A stretch of DNA of 64,000 bases from Streptococcus cuniculi (GTDB taxonomy: Bacteria; Bacillota; Bacilli; Lactobacillales; Streptococcaceae), in the NCBI RefSeq assembly GCF_001921845.1, contig NZ_MSJM01000005.1, forward strand, positions 142,388 to 206,387. Reading direction: 5' to 3'. Under the pieces are notes generated by a model, which did not search any database, was not told the DNA's origin, and was given only the letters and a program-made list of their open reading frames with translations. Shown here in pieces: positions 18,383-26,527 of this stretch (the first letter of the stretch is position 1; the number at the start of each line of letters is the position of its first letter). The position numbers and the translations under genes are program-made.

Positions 18383-18395
18383 GAGGTCCGTGCAA

Positions 18396-19307
18396 GTGGA
18401 ACGATTCCCTTTTGAGAACCAAGAGGTTCAACCGCTAACTGTTCAGCAGGCTTTCACCTTGTTTCCCAATGGAAAACTAGTGGATACCCCTATTCACAAG
18501 TTTCAGGACTTGCTTTTTCCCTTGGCTAATGGGCAATGGTTGCAGGTAGCTAAAGACGAATTGACAGAGCGAGAACGCTATTTGCTATCCTTATCTGCAG
18601 ATGATGAGGCTTATGCCAGCCATCCTTGGTACCGATTTCTGGTCAAAAAAACGGGAGAAATACCTCAAAAAATCAGCACTCTGCAGTGGATTCATATCCA
18701 TCATTCCTTGTCGGCTGTCGATGAGAAAGAAGAATTACAGGCTTGGCTGGAGGTCATGCGCTCTTTACTTCCGAACCGTGTGGCTGATTTTCAGGTGACA
18801 GCCTATGATACGATTTTTGTCCTTAATCAAAGCACCTTTATTCCAATTCAGGAAGTGCTAGCCGATACCCTGTCTGCTATGGAATTTGACTTTGGCTTGA
18901 AGCTGACCATGCTAGTCGGTCAAATCTGGTCGCTGGTAGCAGACGAGGATTGGGCGGGAATTTTTCAAGCAGAGCATCGCCTATTTCTTGCTTGGCAGGA
19001 GCGGTTTCAATCCTCCCGTGTACTTTCCTTTGCTCAAGCCTTTCTTTGGGGACAAGGTCAGGAACTAGCGCTTTATCCCCTACGGCAGCAGCTGGCGCAG
19101 ATGATTCACCAGCAAGACCAGTTGGCAGATAGTATTCTTGCCCTGTGGGAGGAAGCAGCAGTAGTGACCAAGGCAGCGCAACGCCTCTACGTGCACCGCA
19201 ATACCCTCCAATACCGCCTCGAAAAATGGCTCGATGTCAGCGGCTTGCAGCTCCGCAATTTGACAGATTTGGCCGTTTGTTACCAGATTGTATTGGACGA
19301 GGGGTAG
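18396..19307 (+). CDS. PucR/CdaR-type helix-turn-helix regulator upstream of msmK
   Basis: The C-terminal 60 residues carry the PucR-type HTH (VVTKAAQRLYVHRNTLQYRLEKW, then LRNLTDLAVCYQIVL). The N-terminal 240 residues have no domain I recognise, but the overall form matches a conserved streptococcal gene lying before msmK. The start is a choice between GTG codons: AGGAGG at 18381-18386 is 9 nt from the GTG at 18396 and only 3 nt from the one at 18390, so 18396 is preferred. A terminator separates it from msmK. A link with sugar uptake is inferred only from position. Confidence 0.72.
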   Translation: MERFPFENQEVQPLTVQQAFTLFPNGKLVDTPIHKFQDLLFPLANGQWLQVAKDELTERERYLLSLSADDEAYASHPWYRFLVKKTGEIPQKISTLQWIHIHHSLSAVDEKEELQAWLEVMRSLLPNRVADFQVTAYDTIFVLNQSTFIPIQEVLADTLSAMEFDFGLKLTMLVGQIWSLVADEDWAGIFQAEHRLFLAWQERFQSSRVLSFAQAFLWGQGQELALYPLRQQLAQMIHQQDQLADSILALWEEAAVVTKAAQRLYVHRNTLQYRLEKWLDVSGLQLRNLTDLAVCYQIVLDEG

Positions 19308-19318
19308 GATAGTTGAGT

Positions 19319-19362
19319 AAAAAATGGCTTTTGTGCAACTTGTACAAAATGCCTTTTTCTTT
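19319..19362 (+). terminator. Terminator before msmK
   Basis: A-run, imperfect stem (GCTTTTGT with ACAAAATGC) and TTTTTCTTTTTG. The stem has an internal mismatch loop, so strength is moderate. Confidence 0.6.
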
Positions 19363-19384
19363 TTGTTCACCCTGACAGGGAAAA

Positions 19385-19406
19385 ATAAAACGCTTTCATG
19401 TATACT
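19385..19406 (+). promoter_or_regulatory. msmK operator-like motif and -10 box
   Basis: On the minus strand 19385-19398 reads TGAAAGCGTTTTAT, a LacI/cre-like element. It lies just upstream of TATACT (19401-19406), which is directly preceded by TG. The same motif, within one or two bases, is found before malR and within the malX promoter region. No good -35 box is visible. MalR and/or CcpA are the likely binders. Confidence 0.65.
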
Positions 19407-19435
19407 AAAAGAGTAAAAGAAAGCGAGGTTTGAAC

Positions 19436-20569
19436 ATGGTTCAATTAAATCTAAAAAATATCTACAAAAAATATCCAAACAGCGAGCATTACTCTGTTGA
19501 GGATTTCAATCTAGACATCAAGGACAAGGAATTCATCGTCTTCGTTGGTCCTTCAGGATGTGGTAAATCCACCACGCTTCGTATGATTGCAGGTCTTGAA
19601 GATATTACAGAAGGGGAAGCCTACATCGATGATGTCTTGATGAACGATGTGGCACCAAAAGATCGTGATATTGCCATGGTCTTCCAGAACTATGCCCTTT
19701 ACCCACACATGACCGTATTTGACAACATGGCCTTCGGCTTGAAATTGCGCAAATACAGCAAGGATGAAATCAAAAAACGTGTCGAAGAAGCCGCAAGCAT
19801 TCTTGGTCTGACAGAGTTCTTGCAACGCAAACCTGCTGACTTGTCAGGTGGACAACGCCAACGTGTTGCCATGGGGCGTGCCATTGTCCGTGATGCAAAA
19901 GTATTCTTGATGGACGAGCCTTTATCAAACTTGGATGCGAAACTTCGTGTATCCATGCGTACAGAGATTGCGAAAATCCACCGCCGTATCGGGGCAACAA
20001 CCATCTACGTAACCCATGACCAAACAGAAGCGATGACACTTGCGGACCGTATCGTTATCATGAGTGCTACTAAAAATGAGGCAGGTACAGGTACGATTGG
20101 ACGGATTGAGCAAATCGGTACACCAGAAGAATTGTACAACGCTCCTGTGAATAAATTCGTCGCAAGCTTTATCGGAAGCCCAGCCATGAACTTCTTTAGT
20201 GTCACTCTTAAAGACGGTGTCTTGTCAGACGGGGATAACTTCTCTCTTCGCTTGCCAGAAGGTCGTAGAAAACACTTGGAAGAAAAAGGATATGAAGGCA
20301 AAACCTTCACCCTCGGTATCCGTCCAGAAGACATCAAAGCGTCTCAATTGGAATTGGATGCTTATCCAGAAAGCATCGTGACTGCAGAAGTTGTGGTTTC
20401 AGAGTTGCTAGGTGCAGAGTCTATGCTGTATAGCCGTGTTGGCTCAACCGAGTTTGTTTCTCGTGTAGATGCGCGTGATTTCCACAAACCAGGTGAAAAA
20501 GTCCGTCTTGCCTTCAACTTGAACAAGGCACACTTCTTTGATGATGCGACAAGCAAAGCGATTGTCTAA
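19436..20569 (+). CDS. msmK: Sugar ABC transporter ATPase MsmK
   Basis: This is the shared energy-coupling ATPase for carbohydrate importers of the MalFGK type. It has Walker A GPSGCGKSTT, Q-loop, signature LSGGQRQRVAMGRA, Walker B VFLMDEPLSNLDA and the H-loop YVTHDQTEAM. A C-terminal TOBE/regulatory domain occupies about 240-377. The malX-malC-malD genes nearby have no ATPase of their own, and in streptococci MsmK is known to energise several importers including the maltodextrin one. The start at 19436 (MVQLNLKN) is preferred over TTG at 19430. Confidence 0.95.
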   Translation: MVQLNLKNIYKKYPNSEHYSVEDFNLDIKDKEFIVFVGPSGCGKSTTLRMIAGLEDITEGEAYIDDVLMNDVAPKDRDIAMVFQNYALYPHMTVFDNMAFGLKLRKYSKDEIKKRVEEAASILGLTEFLQRKPADLSGGQRQRVAMGRAIVRDAKVFLMDEPLSNLDAKLRVSMRTEIAKIHRRIGATTIYVTHDQTEAMTLADRIVIMSATKNEAGTGTIGRIEQIGTPEELYNAPVNKFVASFIGSPAMNFFSVTLKDGVLSDGDNFSLRLPEGRRKHLEEKGYEGKTFTLGIRPEDIKASQLELDAYPESIVTAEVVVSELLGAESMLYSRVGSTEFVSRVDARDFHKPGEKVRLAFNLNKAHFFDDATSKAIV

Positions 20570-20649
20570 CACTCGTCAAACTCTAGAAAACTGCTCAAGG
20601 TTGACGGTTGATAGAGTAAAGATACCCTCTATTCTTTGGAAATGATAGC

Positions 20650-20680
20650 AAAACTCCCTGCCGTTTGGTAGGGAGTTTTT
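20650..20680. terminator. Bidirectional terminator after msmK
   Basis: AAAACTCCCTGCC pairs with GGTAGGGAGTTTT around GTTT, with a T-run on the plus strand and an A-run on the other side. It serves msmK and probably the convergent gene ending at 20684. Confidence 0.9.
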
Positions 20681-20683
20681 GTG

Positions 20684-21643
20684 CTAGTTTTCATCTGCGT
20701 ACTGCTCATAAAAATCAACTTTTAGCTGAATAAAACGTTCCATATCATGGAGGAGTTGGAAAAGCGTTGCCCGTGCCTCAAATTCTTCCCGCGTTTGCGG
20801 AAGTGGACGCTCGCGGAAGGTCTGGTGAAAGAGTTCGATGTCTTCGAGGAGTTCGTGGCCAGGATTTTGTCTGCTTAATTGCAGGGCTGTTCGTTCAAAG
20901 AGACTGGCTAAGATAACGGCTTCTCGGCTTTCGAGTGAAAATGTATTGATATTGTTGGCCATGGTGCGCAAGATTTTATTTTGAGCCAGCCGCATTTCAA
21001 AGTAATGGACCTGATAGTTGGTCTGGTGAAAGACCTGATTATGGCGATCAAGGTAGACGATGTCAAGGGCTGCTTGGAGCGTTTGATCCAGTTGGGTAAT
21101 CAGCTGCGCCTCGTTGCGGCCATCTCCCGTCAGTAAAAATTCCTGAAAGCGCAACAGGATAGCTTTGAGTCCTTGCTCCACCTCTTCATGGTAGCCTTGG
21201 ATTTGCCTATCTTGCGAGGGCATGTAGAGATTGGCAATCAGCGCAATGCCCGCCCCGATGAGAAAGAGGGCCAGTTCCTGACCTAAGAGGGCAAACGAGG
21301 TCGATTTTTCGAGGAACAGGTGGGTCACAAGGACAGTACAGGGAGCGATACCAGCAGTCAGATTGGCCTTGTAAGCAAGCGGGACATAGAGGCAGAGGTA
21401 GAGCCCTAGAGTCAACAGATGAAAGCCAAACAGCGAGAAGGCAAGAGCTGCAATCGCAAGAGCCAGCACCGTTGACCAGAGCCTAGCCCAGGCCGTCTTA
21501 AGTGACGCACGTCTCGTGTCCAAGACACTTAAAATTGCAATAATTCCTGCGGACGTAGCGTAGGATAGATGGATAGAATCAGCCAAGGCAATCGCGACAC
21601 AGGTCGCCAGCACCAGCTTAATAGTTCGATGAAGTAAGGGCAT
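20684..21643 (-). CDS. Aromatic acid exporter-family (FUSC-like) membrane protein
   Basis: The first 165 residues hold about five hydrophobic segments of the ArAE_1 type (an FUSC superfamily half). The remaining 150 residues are soluble, helical and charged, matching the C-terminal domain of this Firmicute family. The start has an AGGAG site just upstream. Family members are often annotated as aromatic acid exporters, but the transported compound is unproven. It is convergent with msmK and divergent from malR, and shows no functional link to either. Confidence 0.8.
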   Translation of the reverse strand: MPLLHRTIKLVLATCVAIALADSIHLSYATSAGIIAILSVLDTRRASLKTAWARLWSTVLALAIAALAFSLFGFHLLTLGLYLCLYVPLAYKANLTAGIAPCTVLVTHLFLEKSTSFALLGQELALFLIGAGIALIANLYMPSQDRQIQGYHEEVEQGLKAILLRFQEFLLTGDGRNEAQLITQLDQTLQAALDIVYLDRHNQVFHQTNYQVHYFEMRLAQNKILRTMANNINTFSLESREAVILASLFERTALQLSRQNPGHELLEDIELFHQTFRERPLPQTREEFEARATLFQLLHDMERFIQLKVDFYEQYADEN

Positions 21644-21813
21644 GAATATCTCCTAAATGGAAGTTTCAGCATGAAACAATAATATAGTATCATTGTAGCA
21701 TATATTGGATGGTTATTTGAAGGATTTGTTTGAGGATTTTTTTACGCTAATTCCAAAGAATGTTGGGGGAGTGTGGTAGGAAATGTCGTTTCAACATGGA
21801 TTGAAAAGGTGGA

Positions 21814-21860
21814 ATGCCATTTTTAAGTTTTTGTGATATACTTAAAAGAAAGCGTTTTAT
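21814..21860 (+). promoter_or_regulatory. malR promoter with downstream operator-like motif
   Basis: ATGCCA (21814-21819), a 17-bp spacer and an extended -10 TGA-TATACT (21834-21842) precede AGAAAGCGTTTTAT (21847-21860). That motif matches the msmK one at 13 of 14 positions. It covers the predicted start site, which suggests autoregulation by roadblock or occlusion. Confidence 0.7.
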
Positions 21861-21883
21861 ACTATAGAGTGCAGGAGCTAATG

Positions 21884-22867
21884 ATGGCAAGTATTGAAGA
21901 TGTTGCAAAAAAAGCAAAAGTATCTGTTACGACAGTGTCTCGAATGATGAACAATCATCCCTATGTATCAGACAAGACAAAAAAACGAATTCAGAAAGCG
22001 ATGGAGGAGTTGAGCTATTTTCCCAATAGTGGTGCCCAGCAGTTACGTGGAAAAGGGACAAAATTGATTGGAGTAATTGTGTCTTATATCACGAATCCCT
22101 TTTTCTCTTATCTTGTTGCTAGTATCGAGAAAACGGCTACCGAAATGGGGTACCATTTAATCGTTTTACAGACCTTGCAAGACATAAAGAGAGAAGAGTT
22201 GTTCATTAACATGCTCAAAAAAAAGCAGCTGGACGGCTTGATTTCTACTTCCCTAGAGACGAATACAGAAGAAGTCTGTGAAATGGTAAGAAAAGGGGAG
22301 ATTGTTCTCTGTAATCGGAGCTTGATTCATCAGGATTTACCAATTGTTCAGATTGATGAAGCGAAGATTTCAGAAGAAGCAACCCTCCATTTATTTGAAC
22401 GGGGTTATCAAAAAATCGCTTTTTGTCTGGGTGGGGAGACGCTACATCCAACGGATAATCGCTTTAAAGGATTTATGGCAGCCCATCTCCGTCAACATCA
22501 GGAGTTTAATCAGAATTTTTTCTTTAAAAATGTGAAGACCATTCAGCAAGGACGGGAACTTTTCCATATGGTGTCTGCTTTAACAGAAAGGCCAGATGCC
22601 TTATTTGCAAATAGTGATGAAGTGGCTGCAGGCTTTGTAGATGAAGCAATCTTACATGGTTGGAACATTCCGCAGGACATGGCTGTAATGGGCTTTGACG
22701 ATCAACCAATTGCCAGCTTATTAACGCCCAAGCTCACGACTATCCGTCAGCCGATTGATGAAATGGGGCGTCAAGCCACTCTAGCATTGCTATCTCATCT
22801 CGAAAATCAGGAATTTGAAATGCCTGCGCCTTTAAGAGCAGAGTTGATTATCCGATCTTCAACCTAA
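21884..22867 (+). CDS. malR: LacI-family repressor of the maltose genes
   Basis: The N-terminal LacI HTH is textbook (MASIEDVAKKAKVSVTTVSRMMNNHPYVSDKTKKRI), followed by the hinge helix region and a periplasmic-binding-protein-like effector domain (VIVSYITNPFFSYLV onward, FDDQPIASLLTPKLTTIRQP near the end). It directly precedes malX, separated by a terminator. The start at 21884 fits AGGAG with a 6-nt spacing and gives the canonical N-terminus (327 residues). It is most likely the maltose/maltodextrin-responsive repressor MalR; the name rests on position and family. Confidence 0.88.
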   Translation: MASIEDVAKKAKVSVTTVSRMMNNHPYVSDKTKKRIQKAMEELSYFPNSGAQQLRGKGTKLIGVIVSYITNPFFSYLVASIEKTATEMGYHLIVLQTLQDIKREELFINMLKKKQLDGLISTSLETNTEEVCEMVRKGEIVLCNRSLIHQDLPIVQIDEAKISEEATLHLFERGYQKIAFCLGGETLHPTDNRFKGFMAAHLRQHQEFNQNFFFKNVKTIQQGRELFHMVSALTERPDALFANSDEVAAGFVDEAILHGWNIPQDMAVMGFDDQPIASLLTPKLTTIRQPIDEMGRQATLALLSHLENQEFEMPAPLRAELIIRSST

Positions 22868-22890
22868 GGTTGTTGGTCGGATATTTTTTT
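22849..22890 (+). terminator. malR terminator overlapping the stop codon
   Basis: The stem pairs ATCCGATCTTCAACC with GGTTGTTGGTCGGAT around the TAA stop codon region and is followed by seven to eight T residues. Confidence 0.85.
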
Positions 22891-22911
22891 AAAAAAATTA
22901 TATGAAAACGA

Positions 22912-22963
22912 TTGACATAATGAAATCGTTATCATATAATGTATTCAAGATAAAACGCTTACA
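22912..22963 (+). promoter_or_regulatory. malX promoter with embedded perfect cre and second operator motif
   Basis: TTGACA (22912-22917) and TATAAT (22935-22940) are both full consensus, 17 bp apart. The spacer holds TGAAATCGTTATCA (22921-22934), which fits the cre consensus TGWAANCGNTNWCA at every position. Downstream, 22950-22963 reads TGTAAGCGTTTTAT on the minus strand, the motif shared with msmK and malR. Glucose repression through CcpA plus maltose control through MalR is the natural reading. Confidence 0.85.
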
Positions 22964-23015
22964 GAGATACCGTAGAAGATGTGAGAAAATCTTCAACAAT
23001 GAAAAGGAGTTTAAG

Positions 23016-24233
23016 ATGAAGAAAATCACCTTGTTAGCGGCAACAGTTGTTGCCAGCACTATGTTGTTTGCTTGTGGCTCTAAGGAAACAAGCATGTCAG
23101 ATTCAAAAGATAGTCTGAATCTGAAACTTTGGGTTGATCCAGGTTCTGCTGAATTTTATTCAAAATTAGTGGATCAATATAAAGAAGAAAATAACATTAA
23201 ATATACGATTGAAGTGGTGGAATCTGACACAGGTAAAGCCCAAGAAAATATAAAAAAAGATCCAGAAGCAGCAGCCGATGTCTTTAGCATGCCTCATGAT
23301 CAATTAGGTCAACTAGTTGAAGCAGGAGTTGTTTATGAAAATACTAAGTATGCAGATAGAATCTCTGAAGAGAATACAGAATTAGCTGTTCAAGCAGCCA
23401 CCTATAAAGGAAAAATGTATGGTTACCCATATGGCGTAGAGTCTCTCATGCTGTATTATGATAAAACAAAACTAACTGAAAATGATATTCAAACATTTGA
23501 AACGTTAACAGCGAAAGCTAAATTTGGTGGTAATTTTGAAGAAGATGGCGCTGCTTATTTCTTAGCTCCTCTCTTTGTATCAAATGATTGTTATTTGTAT
23601 GGAGAAGATGGAGAGGATCCAAGCGGTACAACTTTCAATACAGAACAGGGTGTAAATGTTTTAAAATGGATTGCAGCCCAAGGCAAGAATGATAATGTGG
23701 TTCAGGCAAATGCTGATTTATTAAGTCAGTTGGAAGAAGGGAAAATTGCTGCAGTAGTGTCAGGGCCATGGGGATACAAGAATATTAAAGAGATCCTCGG
23801 CGACCGTTTCGCTGTAGCCCAATATCCGAAAACTAATTTCGGAAATGGAGAGAAACAAATGAAACCATTCTTAGGGGTTAAGTTATACAGTGTGAACGCA
23901 AGCACAGCTCACCCACTAGAAGCAATGGCATTAGCAAATTTCCTTTCTAGTACAGAAGCGCAGAAAAAAACATTTAACGATTTGGGTACAATTCCAAGCA
24001 ATCTATCTCTGCAACATTCTAAAGAAGTTTTAGCAGACCCAATGGCTAGTGTTGTGGTGACAACCTCTCTACCAGAGAATTCTGTATTAATGCCTAAAAT
24101 TCCAGAAATGGTCACATTTTGGCCAGCGTCTTTAGCAACGATAAGTGATGCTTATAAAGGAAATTTGTCAGAATCTGATATGAAGTCTAAACTAGATCAA
24201 TTAGTGAAAGATACGTCAGTCGTTGCGAAATAA
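23016..24233 (+). CDS. malX: Maltose/maltodextrin-binding lipoprotein
   Basis: This is the extracellular solute receptor of the maltodextrin ABC importer, anchored as a lipoprotein. The signal peptide MKKITLLAATVVASTMLFAC has lipobox LFAC with the cysteine at residue 20. The mature part is a family 1 binding protein with LKLWVD at the start, the hinge-region GYPYGVESLMLYYDK, and AAVVSGPWGYKNI typical of maltose-binding proteins. The frame is open upstream to 22902, but that would put the start within the promoter; the ATG at 23016 follows AAAAGGAG. It is the first gene of malX-malC-malD. Confidence 0.92.
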   Translation: MKKITLLAATVVASTMLFACGSKETSMSDSKDSLNLKLWVDPGSAEFYSKLVDQYKEENNIKYTIEVVESDTGKAQENIKKDPEAAADVFSMPHDQLGQLVEAGVVYENTKYADRISEENTELAVQAATYKGKMYGYPYGVESLMLYYDKTKLTENDIQTFETLTAKAKFGGNFEEDGAAYFLAPLFVSNDCYLYGEDGEDPSGTTFNTEQGVNVLKWIAAQGKNDNVVQANADLLSQLEEGKIAAVVSGPWGYKNIKEILGDRFAVAQYPKTNFGNGEKQMKPFLGVKLYSVNASTAHPLEAMALANFLSSTEAQKKTFNDLGTIPSNLSLQHSKEVLADPMASVVVTTSLPENSVLMPKIPEMVTFWPASLATISDAYKGNLSESDMKSKLDQLVKDTSVVAK

Positions 24234-24260
24234 TACGAAAATCATATAGTGGGAGACAGT

Positions 24261-24305
24261 CTATCTCACAAAGTTCACTGATACCACGTGCGCCTTGTGA
24301 GATAG
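24261..24305 (+). other. Intercistronic hairpin between malX and malC
   Basis: CTATCTCACAA (24261-24271) and TTGTGAGATAG (24295-24305) are exact complements around a 23-nt loop. There is no T-run, so it looks like an RNA-stabilising or processing hairpin. Such elements often let the binding protein be made in excess of the permeases. Confidence 0.6.
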
Positions 24306-24342
24306 TTGTATTTATCAATGAGGATAGGTTGAGGATGGGGAA

Positions 24343-25689
24343 ATGAAGAGAGTAAAGATAAATCCTAAATGGACTAACTTTCTAAGGAATGCAACAATAG
24401 GAGAAAAGTTGTCTTTTTTAGTTATGGGGTCGGCTCATTTGCATAATCGACAATTTGTTAAAGGGTTGCTGTATATAGTTACTCAAGTCTTTTTTGTTTA
24501 TTGGTTCATTACAAGAGGGATACCAGCGATGATAGGTCTTGTTACATTAGGAACAGAGACACAAGGCTGGAAGTTTGATGAAGAGCTAGGGATTAATGTA
24601 AAAGTGGCTGGTGATAATTCGATGCTTTTCCTCATTTACGGTATTGCAACACTTGTTTTGTTGGGAATCTTTTTTGTGATATATATTAGAAACATCAAAG
24701 AAGCCCAGGAATTATATTTCAAAAGAGTTCATCAAGAGCATATTCCAAATATTAAAGAAGAATTAGCGTCCCTACTAAATGAAAAATTCCATGTAACATT
24801 AATGGGATTTCCGATACTTGGAATTCTTATTTTTACAGTCATTCCTCTGTTTTACATGATTCTATTAGCTTTTACCAACTTTGATCATAATCATTTACCT
24901 CCAAAGAGCCTATTTGATTGGGTTGGGATTAGCAATTTTGGAAGTATTTTGAATGGACGTATTTCCAATACATTCTTTCCAGTATTTACTTGGACACTAA
25001 TTTGGGCTTTTTTTGCAACAGTAACGAGTTTCTTTTTTGGGGTCTTGCTGGCCATTTGGATTAATTCTAAAAATATTAAAGGCAAAAAAGTTTACAGAAC
25101 CTTATTTGTCTTGACCATGGCAGTTCCTCAATTCATTTCTTTATTGATTATGCAAAATATGTTCCATGCATCTGGCCCAATTAATGCCTATTTAATGAAT
25201 CTACACTTGATTTCTGCTCCAATTCCATTTTTAACAGATGCCGTAATGGCTAAAATATTTGTTATCCTTATTAATATGTGGGTTGGAATTCCGGCAACTA
25301 TGCTGGTTTCGACAGGGATTATTATCAATTTACCAACAGAACAACTAGAAGCGGCAACAATAGATGGTGCTAGTAAATTTCAGATTTTTAGGTACATCAC
25401 ATTTCCGCAAATTCTATTTGTTATGGCTCCTAGTCTCATTCAGCAATTTATCGGAAATATTAACAATTTTAATGTGATTTATCTATTGACAGGCGGAGGA
25501 CCTTTGAATAGTGATTTTTATGGTGCAGGAGAGACGGATTTACTGGTTACGTGGTTATATAAGTTGACTGTAGAAGTAGCAGATTATAATTTAGCGTCTG
25601 TAATAGGAATCATTATTTTCGTACTAAGTGCGGTTGTTTCTCTTATTGCTTACAACAAAGTAAATGCCTATCAACGTCAAGGGGGATAA
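24343..25689 (+). CDS. malC: Maltodextrin ABC transporter permease MalC (MalF type)
   Basis: This is one of the two membrane subunits of the maltodextrin importer, 448 residues. It starts with an N-terminal extension containing two hydrophobic segments and a soluble stretch, then the MalF-like core with six helices. The EAA loop is EQLEAATIDGASKFQIFRYI, where it would contact the ATPase. The 3' end is one base from the malD start. The base composition of malX, malC, malD and the first glucosidase is visibly more A+T-rich than that of msmK or the second glucosidase. Confidence 0.92.
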   Translation: MKRVKINPKWTNFLRNATIGEKLSFLVMGSAHLHNRQFVKGLLYIVTQVFFVYWFITRGIPAMIGLVTLGTETQGWKFDEELGINVKVAGDNSMLFLIYGIATLVLLGIFFVIYIRNIKEAQELYFKRVHQEHIPNIKEELASLLNEKFHVTLMGFPILGILIFTVIPLFYMILLAFTNFDHNHLPPKSLFDWVGISNFGSILNGRISNTFFPVFTWTLIWAFFATVTSFFFGVLLAIWINSKNIKGKKVYRTLFVLTMAVPQFISLLIMQNMFHASGPINAYLMNLHLISAPIPFLTDAVMAKIFVILINMWVGIPATMLVSTGIIINLPTEQLEAATIDGASKFQIFRYITFPQILFVMAPSLIQQFIGNINNFNVIYLLTGGGPLNSDFYGAGETDLLVTWLYKLTVEVADYNLASVIGIIIFVLSAVVSLIAYNKVNAYQRQGG

Positions 25690-25690
25690 T

Positions 25691-26527
25691 ATGAAGAGTA
25701 AAAAATCAGGTTGGCTGAGCAACGTTTTATTATTAATGACAGCAGCTCTATGGACATTTCCTATTTTCTGGATTGTATTGACATCGTTTCGATCAGAAGG
25801 CGGGCAGTTTGTATCGTACATTTTACCTAAGTCATTTACCTTAAAGCATTATCAGTTTTTGTTTTCGAATAATAGTAGCTATCCGTTTGTCAGGTGGTTC
25901 ACTAATACCTTGATTGTTTCGATTGCATCTTGTATCTTAAGCACTTTGATTACCGTTTCGATGGCTTATAGCCTATCGAGATTACGATTTAAATTACGGG
26001 AAAAGTTTTTGAAGCTAGCTTTAGTATTAAATATGTTTCCTGGCTTTATGAGTATGATTGCAATCTATTATTTATTGAAAGCGTTAAATCTCACCCAAAG
26101 TCTATTTGCCTTAGTTCTAGTATATTCCTCTGGTGCTGCCTTGGCTTTTTACATAGCAAAGGGGTTCTTTGATACAATACCATTATCATTGGATGAATCA
26201 GCGATGATTGACGGTGCCTCTAAGTTTCATATCTTTACTCGTATAACGATACCCTTGTCAAAACCAATCATTGTGTATACGGCTTTACAAGCCTTTATCT
26301 CTCCGTGGATGGACTTCATCTTTGCAAAAATTATTATGGGAGATAAAGTCGATCACTATACAGTAGCAATTGGTCTATACTCGATGATGACAAGGGACAA
26401 TGCAGATTATTTGTTTATGGCATTTACGGCAGGTTGTGTACTCATTGCAGTCCCGATCACGGTCTTGTTTATCTATTTACAAAAATATTATGTTGAAGGA
26501 ATTACAGGAGGAGCTGTTAAAGGATGA
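25691..26527 (+). CDS. malD: Maltodextrin ABC transporter permease MalD (MalG type)
   Basis: This is the second membrane subunit, 278 residues with six hydrophobic segments. Its EAA loop is LDESAMIDGASKFHIFTRIT. The start at 25691 follows AAGGGGGAT; the longer frame overlaps malC and is unlikely. The stop overlaps the start of the next gene as ATGA, so the importer and glucosidase are translationally coupled. No ATPase gene is in the operon, so MsmK (19436-20569) is the expected partner. Confidence 0.93.
   Translation: MKSKKSGWLSNVLLLMTAALWTFPIFWIVLTSFRSEGGQFVSYILPKSFTLKHYQFLFSNNSSYPFVRWFTNTLIVSIASCILSTLITVSMAYSLSRLRFKLREKFLKLALVLNMFPGFMSMIAIYYLLKALNLTQSLFALVLVYSSGAALAFYIAKGFFDTIPLSLDESAMIDGASKFHIFTRITIPLSKPIIVYTALQAFISPWMDFIFAKIIMGDKVDHYTVAIGLYSMMTRDNADYLFMAFTAGCVLIAVPITVLFIYLQKYYVEGITGGAVKG

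Noticed and set aside
22902..23015. Upstream extension of malX
   Set aside because: It would place the start codon before the consensus promoter and would bury the lipoprotein signal peptide.
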